64,000 nucleotides of DNA from Paraburkholderia sp. (GCF_004298475.1 NZ_SCRP01000002.1:62001-126000); one strand, 5' to 3'. Positions 17,685-29,134 are shown, numbered from the stretch's first letter. Numbers and translations: made by a program. Notes: generated from the letters alone by a model not told the origin.

Positions 17685-17860
17685 GATGGTGTGATCGGTG
17701 TTCAGTCCGGGTGTGTCGGTGTTCGGTTGTTTTCGGTCGTTATCGCCGCGCAGTGCAGGCTCAATCCTGGCTCAGTCGCCAGATTCAGCGTCGGGATGCG
17801 CAAGCCGCCCGTTTCGGCTCGTCGCAAACGCTGCCTTGCGAGCGCTTCGCGCGCCGCGCT

Positions 17861-19492
17861 TCAGCCATGCGCCGCAGGCCCAGACGCAGCAGGTGCCGCG
17901 GGCGGCACGCCGCCTGCCGCGCGCTCGCCGAACAAGCCCGCCATCCAGCGTCCGATCTCCTCGGCGTTGGTCTCGCCGGTGAGCCGCGCAGGGGAAAGCC
18001 GCCCGCCCGCAAGCACGGCGATGCGGTCGCAGATGTCGAACAACTCGTCGAGTTCCTCCGAGATCACGAGTATCGCGACCCCACGCGCCGAAAGATCGAG
18101 CAACTGTTGACGGATGAACGCCGCCGCGCCCACGTCGACGCCCCACGTGGGCTGCGCGACCACGAGCACCTTCGGCGTCTGCAGGATCTCGCGCCCGACG
18201 ATGTACTTCTGCAGATTCCCGCCCGAAAGGCTCGCGGCGCGCGCGGCGGGACCGCCGCAGCGCACGTCGAAGGCGTCGATGCAGCGCTGGGCGAAGGCGC
18301 GCATCGCGCCTGTCCTGAGCCAGCCCGAGCGCACCATGCCTTCGCGGTGCGCGGTCAGCAAGGCGTTTTCGGACAGCGACATCTCGGGCACTGCGCCGCG
18401 CCCGAGCCGCTCTTCGGGCACGAATGCGAAGCCGCGACGACGACGCTCGCCCGCCGTGAGCCGCCCCGCGGGCTCGCCGCAGATCGTCACCGCATCGGCC
18501 GGAACGTGGCGGCCCAGATGCGCCTCGCCGGAGAGCGCAGCGAGCAGTTCGGCCTGGCCGTTGCCCGACACGCCCGCAATGCCGAAGATCTCGCCCGCGT
18601 GCACGCCGAACGTCACGTCGGCAAGCGAAGTGCCGAACGGATCGCCGCTCGGCATAGAAAGATGTTTGACGTCGAGCCGCACGTCGCCCGGCGTGTGCGA
18701 ACGGCGCGTGTAGTCGGGCAAATCGCGCCCCACCATCAGACGCGCGAGCGACGCGTGCGTCTCCTCGCGCGGAATCACGTTACCGGTGACCTTGCCGCCG
18801 CGCAGCACCGTGGCCGTGTCGCAGAGTGCCTGGATTTCGTCGAGCTTGTGGCTGATATAGAGGATGCTGCAACCTTCCGATGCGAGCCGCCGCAGCGTGT
18901 CGAAGAGCTTGCGCACGGCCTGCGGCGTGAGCACCGAAGTCGGCTCGTCCATGATGAGCAGGCGCGGGTTCTGCAGCAGGCAGCGCACGATTTCGACGCG
19001 CTGCCGCTCGCCCACGGTCAGGCTGTGGACGTGGCGCTGCGGATCGACGTCGAGACCGTATTGCGCCGACACCTCGCTGATGCGCCTCGCGAGCGCCTTG
19101 AGATCGAACGCCTCGTCGAGCGAGAGCGCGATGTTCTCACCGACCGTGAGTGTTTCGAAGAGCGAAAAATGCTGGAACACCATGCCGATGCCGAGCTTGC
19201 GCGCGGCGGCCGGGTTCGCGATGTCGACGGGCTGCCCTTCCCAGCGGATTTCGCCCGCATCGGGCCGCACCGTGCCGTAGACGATCTTCATGAGCGTACT
19301 TTTGCCGGCTCCGTTTTCGCCGAGCAGCGCGTGAATCTCGCCGGGTGCGACCGAGAGCGTGACGTCGTCGTTCGCGAGCACCGCCGGGTACTGCTTCGTG
19401 ATGCCCGCGAGCGCGAGACGCGGCACTGTGCCGCTCCCGGAAGCTGCTCCGGAAGCCGTGCCCGCCGCCTGACGTGAAGAAAAATCGCCCAT
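17861..19492 (-). CDS. Nucleoside ABC transporter ATP-binding protein (tandem ATPase, NupO/YufO type)
   Basis: A 543-residue protein with two ABC domains as in sugar and nucleoside importers. The first has Walker A LLGENGAGKSTLMKIVYG, signature LTVGERQRVEIVRCL and Walker B LLIMDEPTSVL. The second lacks a canonical Walker A (GIAGVSGNGQAELLAALSG), keeps LSGGNLQKYIVGREI, and has Walker B replaced by VLVVAQPTWGVD; such degenerate second halves are common in this family. The open frame continues upstream, but the ATG at 19492 (MGDFSSRQ) is preferred. First gene of the four-gene importer operon. Confidence 0.9.
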   Translation of the reverse strand: MGDFSSRQAAGTASGAASGSGTVPRLALAGITKQYPAVLANDDVTLSVAPGEIHALLGENGAGKSTLMKIVYGTVRPDAGEIRWEGQPVDIANPAAARKLGIGMVFQHFSLFETLTVGENIALSLDEAFDLKALARRISEVSAQYGLDVDPQRHVHSLTVGERQRVEIVRCLLQNPRLLIMDEPTSVLTPQAVRKLFDTLRRLASEGCSILYISHKLDEIQALCDTATVLRGGKVTGNVIPREETHASLARLMVGRDLPDYTRRSHTPGDVRLDVKHLSMPSGDPFGTSLADVTFGVHAGEIFGIAGVSGNGQAELLAALSGEAHLGRHVPADAVTICGEPAGRLTAGERRRRGFAFVPEERLGRGAVPEMSLSENALLTAHREGMVRSGWLRTGAMRAFAQRCIDAFDVRCGGPAARAASLSGGNLQKYIVGREILQTPKVLVVAQPTWGVDVGAAAFIRQQLLDLSARGVAILVISEELDELFDICDRIAVLAGGRLSPARLTGETNAEEIGRWMAGLFGERAAGGVPPAAPAASGPAAHG

Positions 19493-19725
19493 GAAGGTTC
19501 TGCCGAAGTACGTTACTGCTATTCGAGTTCTATGCCCGCGCATGCCGCACGGAGTGGTTGCCCCCGCATCGTTCGGGGCAGCCAGGCCGCGACCGGCCGA
19601 TGCCGGGCCGTCGCGCGGGGGTGACGATACCTGTTGGGCGGACGTTAGTCGAGGGGCAATAAATCCCGCCAGGCCATGTGACACGGGGGTTCTGGCGCAA
19701 GCCGACCTCGGTGGATTCGCCCCCT

Positions 19726-19743
19726 TATATTGAAAACGATATA
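19726..19743. promoter_or_regulatory. AT-rich dyad in the transporter / urate gene intergenic region
   Basis: TATAT-N8-ATATA is the most AT-rich spot of the 740-bp divergent region 19493-20234. It could be an operator or promoter element for the importer operon. No regulator gene lies in the window. Apart from a decayed coding fragment at 19761-19940, I see no gene in this region. Confidence 0.35.
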
Positions 19744-19760
19744 GCGATAACGCCGATCTA

Positions 19761-19940
19761 TCAGCGTGGACTTATAACCCGAAGGGTTGAAGACGAGTAG
19801 TCCGAAAGCAGCAGCCCGGCCATGGCCGTGAGCGTCGAAACTTCGATCATTTCGGGCGTGAGATGCGCCCGGAACCGGTAAAGGAGATTCGTGAGCCAGC
19901 CGAACAGCCCGGCATTCTGCGCGGCAGGCGCTGCGCAAGT
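19761..19940 (-). pseudogene. Coding-like fragment of unknown origin
   Basis: A 60-codon minus-strand frame without a start codon reads in part NAGLFGWLTNLLYRFRAH and then LTPEMIEVSTLTAMAGLLLS, with regular third-position G/C. It looks like part of a protein with amphipathic helices. It is bounded by a stop at 19943-19941 upstream and ends at 19761-19763. I do not recognise the family; it may be debris of a regulator or enzyme gene once present in the cluster. Confidence 0.35.
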
Positions 19941-20234
19941 TCATTACCTTCGACGATCAAAATTGCGCTGGCAACTCATGCAAGCGACGATACACAGATT
20001 CAGCGTAGCCCTGTAAAGGTCGTATTTATGCATCGCTTCGACGACCACAGGGGCACCGAACGATGCCGGAACCACGGCGAATCCGCGCGGAGCGCGAGCG
20101 CGTGCTGCACCGCGTCACGTCACTCATGCTGAAGGAATTGTCTTCGCTATCGGCTACCCGCTTACGCCACGATGGTTCTTGCAATGCGTTGAACGCCGCG
20201 TATGCATAACAGGCTGGACACGAGGAAACTGCGA

Positions 20235-20588
20235 ATGGGCAAGCTCACCACCCATGTGCTCGACACCGCGAATGGCCGTCCCGGCGCGGGCATCAAAATC
20301 GAACTCTTCGCGCTCGCGGGCGATGCGCGCCGCGCACTGAAAACCGTCACGACGAACGACGACGGCCGCTGCGACGAACCGTTGCTCGAAGGCACGGCGT
20401 TCGCCGCCGGCGAATACGAACTCGTGTTCCATGCGGGCGACTACTTTGCCTCGCTCGGTACGCAGATGCCACACCCGCGCTTCGTCGACCGCGTCGTGCT
20501 GCGCTTCGGGATCGCCGACGCCAGCGCGCACTATCACGTGCCGCTGCTCGTCTCGCCCTGGTCGTACAGCACCTACCGCGGCAGCTAG
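20235..20588 (+). CDS. uraH: 5-hydroxyisourate hydrolase
   Basis: A 117-residue transthyretin-like enzyme that hydrolyses 5-hydroxyisourate to OHCU in urate breakdown. It shows the N-terminal signature MGKLTTHVLDTANGRPGAGI, the FHAGDYFASL segment, the catalytic His in YHVPLLVSPWSYSTYRGS, and the diagnostic C-terminal YRGS. The frame opens at 20202, but the ATG at 20235 is preceded by GAGGAAA and fits the family length. The PuuD gene follows on the same strand, so the first two steps of the pathway are co-transcribed. Confidence 0.95.
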   Translation: MGKLTTHVLDTANGRPGAGIKIELFALAGDARRALKTVTTNDDGRCDEPLLEGTAFAAGEYELVFHAGDYFASLGTQMPHPRFVDRVVLRFGIADASAHYHVPLLVSPWSYSTYRGS

Positions 20589-20703
20589 GCGCGCTCGCCC
20601 CATCCAGCAATCCATCGTCGCCACACAACACATACAAAACCGGCGGCGCACGCGCTTCGCACGAGGTGTTGTGCGCGCAACGAATCAGGAGTGGAGGCGC
20701 TTT

Positions 20704-21939
20704 ATGGCAGGTTTCATGACAGGGTTCATGGCAGGTCTCATCACCGACTGGCTGAACCTCGTCCTGCGCTGGTTCCATGTCGTGGCCGCCATCGCGTGGA
20801 TCGGCGAATCGTTCTACTTCGTGGCGCTCGACAACAGCCTCAAGCCACCCGCGGACCCAAACCAGCAAATGCGCGGCGTGTTCGGCGAACTGTGGCACGT
20901 GCACGGCGGCGGCTTCTACAACATGCAGAAATACACGGTCGCGCCACCCGAAATGCCCGAGGATCTGCACTGGTCGAAGTGGCCCGCGTACACGACCTGG
21001 CTCTCGGGCGCGGCGCTCTTCACCGTGCTGTATCTGTTCGCGCCCAGCACCTACCTCATCGACAAGAACGTGCTCGATATGAGTCCGGTCGTCGCGATCG
21101 TCTCGGCGCCAGGCTTCCTCGCCGCGGGCTGGATCGTCTACGACGCGCTGTGCCGCCTGCTCCGCACGAAAGACACGCTGCTCGGCTTATGCGTTGGCGT
21201 CTACGTCCTGCTTGCGGCCTGGCTCGCCTGCCACATCTTCGCTGGGCGTGCCGCGTACCTGATCATGGGCGCAATGCTCGCAACGATCATGTCGGCGAAC
21301 GTGTTCTTCGTCATCATCCCGGGGCAGCGCAAGATGGTCGACGCCATGCTGAAGGGCGAAGCGCCGAACCCCGTCTACGGCAAACGCGGCAAGCAACGCT
21401 CGGTGCATAACACGTACTTCACGCTGCCCGTCGTGTTTGCGATGCTGTCGAATCACTACGCGATAACCTATTCGCACCCGTACAACTGGGCTGTGCTCGC
21501 GCTGATCATGCTGGCCGGTGCGCTGATCCGCCAGTTCTTCGTGATGCGCCATCGCGGCCGGGTGTTGTGGTATTTGCCGCTCGGCGGCATCGCGCTGATG
21601 TTCGCCGCCCTCTTCTGGACGCTGCCGCGCCCGGTCGTGCCGCAGGCCGAAGCGGCCAAATCGGCCAATACGGCCAACTCGCCGAAACTGAAACTCGCCG
21701 ATATCCAGCCGATCCTTCAGGCGCGTTGCGTGGCATGCCATTCGGCCCATCCGACGCTGATCGACACGGCGCCCGCTGGCGTGATGCTCGATACGCCCGA
21801 CGAGATTTCGCAGAACGCCCAGCGTCTGTATCGACAGGCCGTGCAGTTGAAGGTCATGCCGCTCGCCAACATCACGCACATGACCGACGACGAACGCCAG
21901 AAGATTGCCGCCTGGTTCGAAGGCGGCGCGGCGAGGTGA
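20704..21939 (+). CDS. puuD: Membrane-bound urate hydroxylase PuuD with C-terminal cytochrome c domain
   Basis: A 411-residue protein replacing soluble uricase. Its N-terminal part has about eight membrane helices with conserved His residues (RWFHVVAAIAWIGESFYFVA, GELWHVHGGGFYNMQKY, VHNTYFTLPVVFAMLSNHYA). The last 90 residues are a cytochrome c domain with the haem motif CVACH at residues 342-346 and Met ligand candidates downstream. PuuD oxidises urate to 5-hydroxyisourate and passes electrons to the respiratory chain. Start at 20704 is set by GGAGG six bases upstream. It lies 115 bp after the hydroxyisourate hydrolase gene, the enzyme for its product. Confidence 0.95.
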   Translation: MAGFMTGFMAGLITDWLNLVLRWFHVVAAIAWIGESFYFVALDNSLKPPADPNQQMRGVFGELWHVHGGGFYNMQKYTVAPPEMPEDLHWSKWPAYTTWLSGAALFTVLYLFAPSTYLIDKNVLDMSPVVAIVSAPGFLAAGWIVYDALCRLLRTKDTLLGLCVGVYVLLAAWLACHIFAGRAAYLIMGAMLATIMSANVFFVIIPGQRKMVDAMLKGEAPNPVYGKRGKQRSVHNTYFTLPVVFAMLSNHYAITYSHPYNWAVLALIMLAGALIRQFFVMRHRGRVLWYLPLGGIALMFAALFWTLPRPVVPQAEAAKSANTANSPKLKLADIQPILQARCVACHSAHPTLIDTAPAGVMLDTPDEISQNAQRLYRQAVQLKVMPLANITHMTDDERQKIAAWFEGGAAR

Positions 21940-21970
21940 TTTGAGGTGATGTGAGGTAGGGCGAGGTAAT
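21931..21970. repeat. Degenerate 10-bp tandem repeat (x4) at the puuD stop codon
   Basis: GCGAGGTGAT, TTGAGGTGAT, GTGAGGTAGG and GCGAGGTAAT follow each other directly. The first copy includes the puuD stop codon. Confidence 0.6.
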
Positions 21971-21995
21971 GCAGCAAGGGCGGCATGCGAGTCAA

Positions 21996-22030
21996 AAAAC
22001 GCCGCAGCCCGGCAAAACACGTGGCGTTTT
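21996..22030. terminator. Bidirectional terminator between puuD and allA
   Basis: AAAACGCC pairs with GGCGTTTT around a 19-nt loop between the two convergent transcription units. Confidence 0.6.
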
Positions 22031-22057
22031 ACGCGTCGCGCGCCATTGCGCCCGGCA

Positions 22058-22594
22058 TCAACGCCGCGCGGCGCACACAGCGTCTTCGGTTATCCAGAGC
22101 GACTCGGGCAGATCCTGCTCGTCGAGGTTGTGCCCCGCGCCGCCGCGATCGACGACGATAAAGTCGCTCACTTCGCCGAGCGCGATCAGCGGATGGTGCC
22201 ACACGCCCTTCGCGTAGTTCACGCCTTGCCAGCCCTGCGTCACGAATGCGCGAATCTGCGTAATGTCGAGATCGCCTGCGGGCGCCACGACGATCAGATA
22301 GGGACGGCTATCGAGCGGCAAAAACGCCTGGCTGCCGAGCGGATGACGCTCGAGCATTTTCACCTCGAACGGAAGCACGCGCGCTTCGCCGCGAAAGAGA
22401 TTGATGAGCGCGCGGCCGCCCTCGTCCGTCACGTCCACCTTCGCGAGATCGTGGTAGCGCATCGTCGTGCCGAGGTTGATCGGAAACGCATTCGCGCCTT
22501 CAAGTTCGATCACATCGCCGAACGGCGCGAACGCATCGCGCGTCAGCAGCTCGACGGCAAGCGTCGAGCCGGAGCGTTGCGTCGGATTGCTCAT
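22058..22594 (-). CDS. allA: Ureidoglycolate lyase
   Basis: A 178-residue enzyme that splits ureidoglycolate into glyoxylate and urea, the last step of allantoin breakdown. Family segments include [20 protein letters not shown] near the start, [18 protein letters not shown] in the middle and [16 protein letters not shown] carrying the conserved His pair. It is the last gene of the minus-strand order allantoinase, OHCU decarboxylase, allantoicase, lyase, 40 bp after allantoicase. The C-terminal extension is slightly longer than the E. coli protein. Confidence 0.94.
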   Translation of the reverse strand: MSNPTQRSGSTLAVELLTRDAFAPFGDVIELEGANAFPINLGTTMRYHDLAKVDVTDEGGRALINLFRGEARVLPFEVKMLERHPLGSQAFLPLDSRPYLIVVAPAGDLDITQIRAFVTQGWQGVNYAKGVWHHPLIALGEVSDFIVVDRGGAGHNLDEQDLPESLWITEDAVCAARR

Positions 22595-22634
22595 GGTCGG
22601 CTCATGATCGTTTCATGGTTGGCTCACAGCCCGC

Positions 22635-23654
22635 TTACGCGAGCGTGCCCCACAGGCGCAGGCGCGACACGCCGCCATCCGGAATGATGTTCAGGCGCAC
22701 GTGCGTGACCGGACCGAGCGCAGCCAGCTCGCTTTCGAAGCTGTGTTGTGCGTCCATCTGCAGCTTCTGCTCGCCGAGCAGCACCGGCCAGAACATCGCC
22801 TGCGTGATGAGCGAACTGTCCGTGCCCCCCGTCACGCACGCAGCCTGTACCGAGCAGCGGTCGGGATAGTTGCCCTTGAAGTGCGCCGTGTCGACTTCGA
22901 CCTTCTTGATGGTGCCAGGATGCGCGAGCGCGATGATCGCCCAGTCGTTACCCGGCTCGCGGCGGCGGCGCGTTTCCCAGCCATCGCCCATGTTCGCGCC
23001 GCGGCCCGGCATCAGCATGTTCGACGCGAGACCGAAGTGCTGGTTGTTCGCCGCGACCACGTACGCACCGTTCGCCATGGCGGCAAGGTCGAACGGCTCG
23101 CTACGGCTCGCGCCGTTCCAGTCCACCTGTGGCTGGCCGTAGACGCGCAGACGCGCGATGCCGCCGTCCGGATAGATGTTCAGCCGCACGTGCGTATATG
23201 GCTGGCCCGGCTCGCCGCCGATGGCTTCGAGGTAGTGATGGCTGTTGCCGCTCAGGGCCGTGGACGGCACGATCTCGAACCACGACGTCGAAGCCATCGG
23301 CGTGCCTTCGGACACATACGCGCCCTCCACCGATGCGGCGGGCGGATAGTTGCCGGTGAAATGGCTGGTATCGAGGTCGAGCCCCTTGATGACGCCAGCG
23401 CGCGCGAGCTTCACGATGCACCAGTCGTAGCCCATCGTGCGCTTGCGGCGCGTCTCCCAGCCGTCCATCCACTTGCCGTGGTCGTCGTACTTGCCCGGGA
23501 CGAAGACAGCCGGCTCCGGGTTAAGCATGCGCGCCTTCGGCGCGAAGAATTCATCGCTTGCTTCGAGCGCCTGCGCACCGAGGCGCGGGTCCGCGAGATT
23601 CACATAGCGGCGGGTGAATGCTGGAGCGTTGGAATCGAGAGTCGGGAGTGCCAT
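22635..23654 (-). CDS. alc: Allantoicase
   Basis: A 339-residue enzyme hydrolysing allantoate to ureidoglycolate and urea. The protein is an internal duplication: each half has a G-W-E-T-R-R-x-R motif ([17 protein letters not shown] and [17 protein letters not shown]), a DTSHF/DTAHF GNYPP element and a VRLNI.PDGG..RLR strand pair. The open frame runs far upstream through the next gene, but the ATG at 23654 ([19 protein letters not shown]) with an AAGGAAG ribosome-binding site is the real start. It lies between the OHCU decarboxylase and ureidoglycolate lyase genes. Confidence 0.95.
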   Translation of the reverse strand: MALPTLDSNAPAFTRRYVNLADPRLGAQALEASDEFFAPKARMLNPEPAVFVPGKYDDHGKWMDGWETRRKRTMGYDWCIVKLARAGVIKGLDLDTSHFTGNYPPAASVEGAYVSEGTPMASTSWFEIVPSTALSGNSHHYLEAIGGEPGQPYTHVRLNIYPDGGIARLRVYGQPQVDWNGASRSEPFDLAAMANGAYVVAANNQHFGLASNMLMPGRGANMGDGWETRRRREPGNDWAIIALAHPGTIKKVEVDTAHFKGNYPDRCSVQAACVTGGTDSSLITQAMFWPVLLGEQKLQMDAQHSFESELAALGPVTHVRLNIIPDGGVSRLRLWGTLA

Positions 23655-23701
23655 CGTCGTCTTCCTTTTTGTCTGTCCGGTGATACCGCAAAAGCGCCGC
23701 G

Positions 23702-24223
23702 TCAGGCATCGATCAACTCGTCGAGCCGAAAGCGCGCAATCCGATAGATCTCGTCGAGGCTCGCGCGTATTTCGTCGGCGCGATTGTTGTTCACGCGCGC
23801 TTCGAAGTTCGCGATGATGCCGCGGCGGTCGTGGCCGCGCACCGCGAGGATAAATGGGAAGCCGAACTTCTCGCGATACGCCCGGTTGAGCGACTGCAGC
23901 TTGTCGAACTCTTCCTGCGTGCACTGGTTCAGGCCCGCGCCGCGCTGTTCGCGCGTCGACTCGGCGGTCAGTTCGCCGTGCACCGCCGCCTTGCCCGCGA
24001 GTTCGGGGTGCGCACGGATCAGCGCGAGCTGCTTCGTCTCGCCCGCCGATTCGACGGCCTGCGACATCGCCCCATGCAGAGCCTCGACGCTCGTGAACGG
24101 ACGCTCGGCGGCAGCAGCCTCGGCCGCCCATGGCGAGTGCTCGAAGATGCCCGAAAGCGCCGCCACGAAGGCTTCGGTCGAGGCGCGGTTGAGTTGTTCG
24201 AGGGTGTAGTGCATGGCCTTCAT
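23702..24223 (-). CDS. uraD: OHCU decarboxylase
   Basis: A 173-residue 2-oxo-4-hydroxy-4-carboxy-5-ureidoimidazoline decarboxylase that forms S-allantoin from the product of hydroxyisourate hydrolase. Family motifs include [11 protein letters not shown] near residue 27, the catalytic [11 protein letters not shown], and [15 protein letters not shown]. It starts 9 bp after the allantoinase stop, so the two are co-translated; either of two in-frame ATGs (24223 or 24214) could be used. Together with PuuD and hydroxyisourate hydrolase it completes urate to allantoin. Confidence 0.95.
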   Translation of the reverse strand: MKAMHYTLEQLNRASTEAFVAALSGIFEHSPWAAEAAAAERPFTSVEALHGAMSQAVESAGETKQLALIRAHPELAGKAAVHGELTAESTREQRGAGLNQCTQEEFDKLQSLNRAYREKFGFPFILAVRGHDRRGIIANFEARVNNNRADEIRASLDEIYRIARFRLDELIDA

Positions 24224-24232
24224 GTGGCAACT

Positions 24233-25183
24233 TCATGTGGCGGCCTTGCGGTCGCGCGGCCGGTAGGGATGATGCGTGCGCCAGTGGCGCGCGATGTCGA
24301 CGCGGCGCGTCACCCAGACGCGATCATATTGTTCGATGTGGTCGAGAAAGCGTTGCAGCGCGCGAAACCGCCCTGGGCGGCCGAGCAACCGGCAGTGCAT
24401 GCCGATCGACATCATCTTCGGCGCTTCGTCGCCTTCTTCGTAGAGCACGTCGAAGGCGTCGCGCAGATACGCGAAGAAATGGTCCGCCGTATTGAAACCC
24501 TGCGGCGTGGCGAAACGCATGTCGTTCGTGTCGAGCGTGTACGGAACGATCAGTTGCGGCACGGTCTTGCCGCCCGTCACTTCCACGTCCATCCAGAACG
24601 GCAGGTCGTCGCCGTAATAGTCGGAGTCGTAGAGAAAGCCGCCGTATTCCGCGACGAGACGGCGCGTATTCGGGCTGTCACGGCCCGTGTACCAACCGAG
24701 TGGACGCACGCCCGTCACGCGCTCGATCGCTTCCATACCGAGCTTCATATGTTCGGCTTCGCGTTCCGGCGTCGCGTCCTGATAGTGGATCCAGCGATAG
24801 CCGTGGCACGCGATCTCGTGACCGAGTTCGACGAATGCACGACCGAGTTCCGGATAACGCTCGATCGCCATGCCGACGCCGAACACCGTGAGCGGCAGGC
24901 CGCGCTTCTCGAACTCGCGCAGGATGCGCCACACACCGACGCGCGAACCGTACTCGTAGATGGATTCCATGCTCATGTGACGTGCGGGGTACGCGGCAGC
25001 GCCAACGATCTCCGACAAAAACTGCTCGGACGCGCTATCGCCGTGCAGCACACAGTTTTCGCCGCCCTCTTCGTAGTTGAGCACGAACTGCACGGCGACG
25101 CGTGCCTGGCCCGGCCAGTCGGCCTGCACCGGATGCCGGCCATAACCGGTTAGATCGCGAGGATAGAGAGGATCGAGTGCCAT
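24233..25183 (-). CDS. puuE: Allantoinase PuuE (polysaccharide deacetylase-like type)
   Basis: A 316-residue metal-independent allantoinase related to polysaccharide deacetylases, converting allantoin to allantoate. It starts [20 protein letters not shown], the canonical N-terminus of this family. [35 protein letters not shown] and [15 protein letters not shown] are further hallmarks. The frame extends upstream by 32 codons, but the ATG at 25183 fits homologues. First gene of the minus-strand allantoin unit; the upstream 25184-25540 region would carry its promoter, with no operator recognised. Confidence 0.95.
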   Translation of the reverse strand: MALDPLYPRDLTGYGRHPVQADWPGQARVAVQFVLNYEEGGENCVLHGDSASEQFLSEIVGAAAYPARHMSMESIYEYGSRVGVWRILREFEKRGLPLTVFGVGMAIERYPELGRAFVELGHEIACHGYRWIHYQDATPEREAEHMKLGMEAIERVTGVRPLGWYTGRDSPNTRRLVAEYGGFLYDSDYYGDDLPFWMDVEVTGGKTVPQLIVPYTLDTNDMRFATPQGFNTADHFFAYLRDAFDVLYEEGDEAPKMMSIGMHCRLLGRPGRFRALQRFLDHIEQYDRVWVTRRVDIARHWRTHHPYRPRDRKAAT

Positions 25184-25540
25184 GGTGGAAGAGTCAACCG
25201 ATCGTGTTGTGAACGCAAGATCCGCCGAAAGTCGAATTCGACGGGAAGCGGTCGCATCGTGCGGATCGCCGGTGCACAAACGGCGCGCGGCGGGTCAGCC
25301 CGGCAATCCGCTTTCAGGACCGGATCAGTGTAGCCAAATCATCCGGGCGCGCCCATACGTGCGCCACCCGAGTGCAGCCACCTCGCAATGCCCTTACGCA
25401 CCGGTTGGCGGCGGCATTTCAATCGCCGCCAGCATGCCGGATATGCCCCATTTATCTGCCAGCGATTAGTCGCGACGCGAGTGCATCGGACATTCGCGTG
25501 CGGGCGAACGGCTTGGCCGTTAGTTGCATCTATGCGCCGT

Positions 25541-25565
25541 AAAAAAAGCGCCCGAAAGCGCTTTT
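25541..25565 (-). terminator. Intrinsic terminator of the DUF1992-tadA-ldcA operon
   Basis: AAAAGCGC pairs with GCGCTTTT around a 6-nt loop, followed on the minus strand by a run of seven T residues, 12 bp after the ldcA stop. Confidence 0.88.
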
Positions 25566-25576
25566 GCGTGTCCGCA

Positions 25577-27599
<2,023 letters not shown>

Positions 27600-27719
27600 C
27601 GGTAATTCATTACGTTGCGGCTCACGCATTCTATCAGGGCGTAACCTGGCGGACCTTGAGGCTCTGTCGTGGCTTCCGTCGACGTGAATGGCTTGACAGC
27701 CGCTTGTCGAATGCTGCAT

Positions 27720-27741
27720 GAACCGGCGTCCGGTTCTTTTT
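27720..27741 (+). terminator. Plus-strand intrinsic terminator-like hairpin with no known gene
   Basis: GAACCGG and CCGGTTC form a perfect 7-bp stem with a 3-nt loop, followed by five T residues. Genes on both sides run on the minus strand. The 317-bp gap 27600-27916 holds no gene that I can support; it should contain the promoter of the DUF1992 gene. Confidence 0.45.
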
Positions 27742-27858
27742 GAATGCCCCCGAGCGGGCACGAACCGCAACACCGTTATCGGGCAAGCGGGAATCGGGCA
27801 ACCGCCGTGATGCGGGCAGCCCGTAAGCGCGGCATACGAGCGTACGCCGTGTGAAGCG

Positions 27859-27906
27859 GCTTCGCGCACGGCACGGCCTCAGACAGGCCTGCGCCGCGCG
27901 CGAAGC
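27859..27906 (-). terminator. Imperfect hairpin downstream of the aromatic aminotransferase gene
   Basis: GCTTCGCGC (27859-27867) pairs with GCGCGAAGC (27898-27906), with inner pairing including AGGCCT-like steps. There is no T tract. Confidence 0.35.
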
Positions 27907-27916
27907 GCAGCGATGC

Positions 27917-29113
27917 CTAGTGCGCGAGCACCTTGGCAATCGCGTCAACCACGATCCCGACGTTCTTGTCGTTGAGCCCCGCCACGCACATCCGGCCCGA
28001 GCGCAGCACGTAGACGCCGAACTCTTCGCGCAGCCGCTCGACCTGGTCGGCCGACAAGCCCGTATACGTGAACATGCCGCGCTGGCGGACATAGCGCGAC
28101 AGCGCCTCGCCGCTCACATACGCGCGCAGGCCGTCGTGAATCGCGACGCGCATGCGGGCAATACGCTCGCACATGGCCGCCAGCTCCTTCTCCCACGATT
28201 GCTTCAGATCCGGCGTGGTCAGCACGCGCGCGACGATCTTCGCGCCGTGCGTCGGCGGGTTGCTGTAGTTCGAGCGCACCGAGCCCGTCAACTGCCCGAG
28301 CACGCGATCGGCTGCCGCCGCGTCTTCGCAAACCACGTGCAGGCCGCCGCAGCGCTCGCCGTAGAGCGAGAAATTCTTCGAGAACGAGTTGGCGATCAGG
28401 GCCGGAAGCCCACGGCGCGCAATCTCGCGCACGGCGAACGCGTCGTCGTCGAGGCCCGCGCCGAAACCCTGGTACGCCATGTCGACGAACGGCAGCAGCT
28501 CGCGCTTTTGCAGCACGTCGATCAGCTGCTCCCACTGCGTGCGGTCGAGATCGACGCCCGTCGGGTTATGGCAGCACGCATGCAGCAGCACGATGCTCCT
28601 CGGCGGCAGCGCGTCGATAGCCGAGAGCATCGCGTCGAATTTCAGGCCGCCCGTCGCCTCGTCGTAGTACGGGTAGGTCTTCACCGTGAAGCCCGCGCGC
28701 TCGAAGATGAAGCGATGGTTTTCCCAAGTCGGGTCGCTCACCCAGACTTCGCTCGCCGGAAAATAGCGCTTGATGAAATCCGCGCCGACCCGGAGCGCGC
28801 CCGAGCCGCCGAGCGTCTGTACCGTCGCGATGCGCCCCGCCGTGCGTGACGGGCACTGCGCGCCGAACACGAGCGCCTGCACGGCGTCGCGATACTGGGC
28901 GAAACCCGCCATCGGCAGATAGGGCTTCGGTCCCGGCTCTTCGAGCAGCGCCGTTTCGGCGGTGCGGACGGCCTGCATCACGGGCAGACGGCCTTCGTCG
29001 TCGAAGTAGATGCCGATGCTCAGATTGACCTTGTTCTGGCGCGGATCCTTCTGAAAATTCTCGTTCAGCGTGAGGATCGGGTCGCCGGGATAGGCATCGA
29101 TGTGTTCGAACAT
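27917..29113 (-). CDS. tyrB: Aromatic amino acid aminotransferase
   Basis: A 398-residue class I PLP aminotransferase. Features are VNLSIGIYFDDEGRLPVMQA, the substrate and PLP region VSDPTWENHRFIFERAGF, LHACCHNPTGVDLDRTQWEQ, the PLP lysine in ANSFSKNFSLYGERCGGLHV, and the C-terminal YVLRSGRMCVAGLN. Aspartate and tyrosine aminotransferases share these; the IGIYFDDEGRLP and YLPMAG region is closer to TyrB. It follows an aromatic-type amino acid permease gene by 21 bp, which supports a role in aromatic amino acid transamination. Confidence 0.9.
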   Translation of the reverse strand: MFEHIDAYPGDPILTLNENFQKDPRQNKVNLSIGIYFDDEGRLPVMQAVRTAETALLEEPGPKPYLPMAGFAQYRDAVQALVFGAQCPSRTAGRIATVQTLGGSGALRVGADFIKRYFPASEVWVSDPTWENHRFIFERAGFTVKTYPYYDEATGGLKFDAMLSAIDALPPRSIVLLHACCHNPTGVDLDRTQWEQLIDVLQKRELLPFVDMAYQGFGAGLDDDAFAVREIARRGLPALIANSFSKNFSLYGERCGGLHVVCEDAAAADRVLGQLTGSVRSNYSNPPTHGAKIVARVLTTPDLKQSWEKELAAMCERIARMRVAIHDGLRAYVSGEALSRYVRQRGMFTYTGLSADQVERLREEFGVYVLRSGRMCVAGLNDKNVGIVVDAIAKVLAH

Positions 29114-29134
29114 GGTGTTTGCGAAATGGGCTGT

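Noticed and set aside
15492..18110. An 872-codon plus-strand open frame across the nucleoside transporter genes
   Set aside because: Low-complexity Arg/Glu/His content and complete overlap with two permeases and parts of the flanking genes on the other strand.
20063..20209. Small ORF with a helical basic N-terminus upstream of the hydroxyisourate hydrolase gene
   Set aside because: About 48 codons, no ribosome-binding site and no family resemblance; not enough to call.
22635..24236. Allantoicase reading as a 533-residue fusion
   Set aside because: The long frame arises because the upstream OHCU decarboxylase region is open in this frame; a ribosome-binding site and the canonical N-terminus place the start at 23654.
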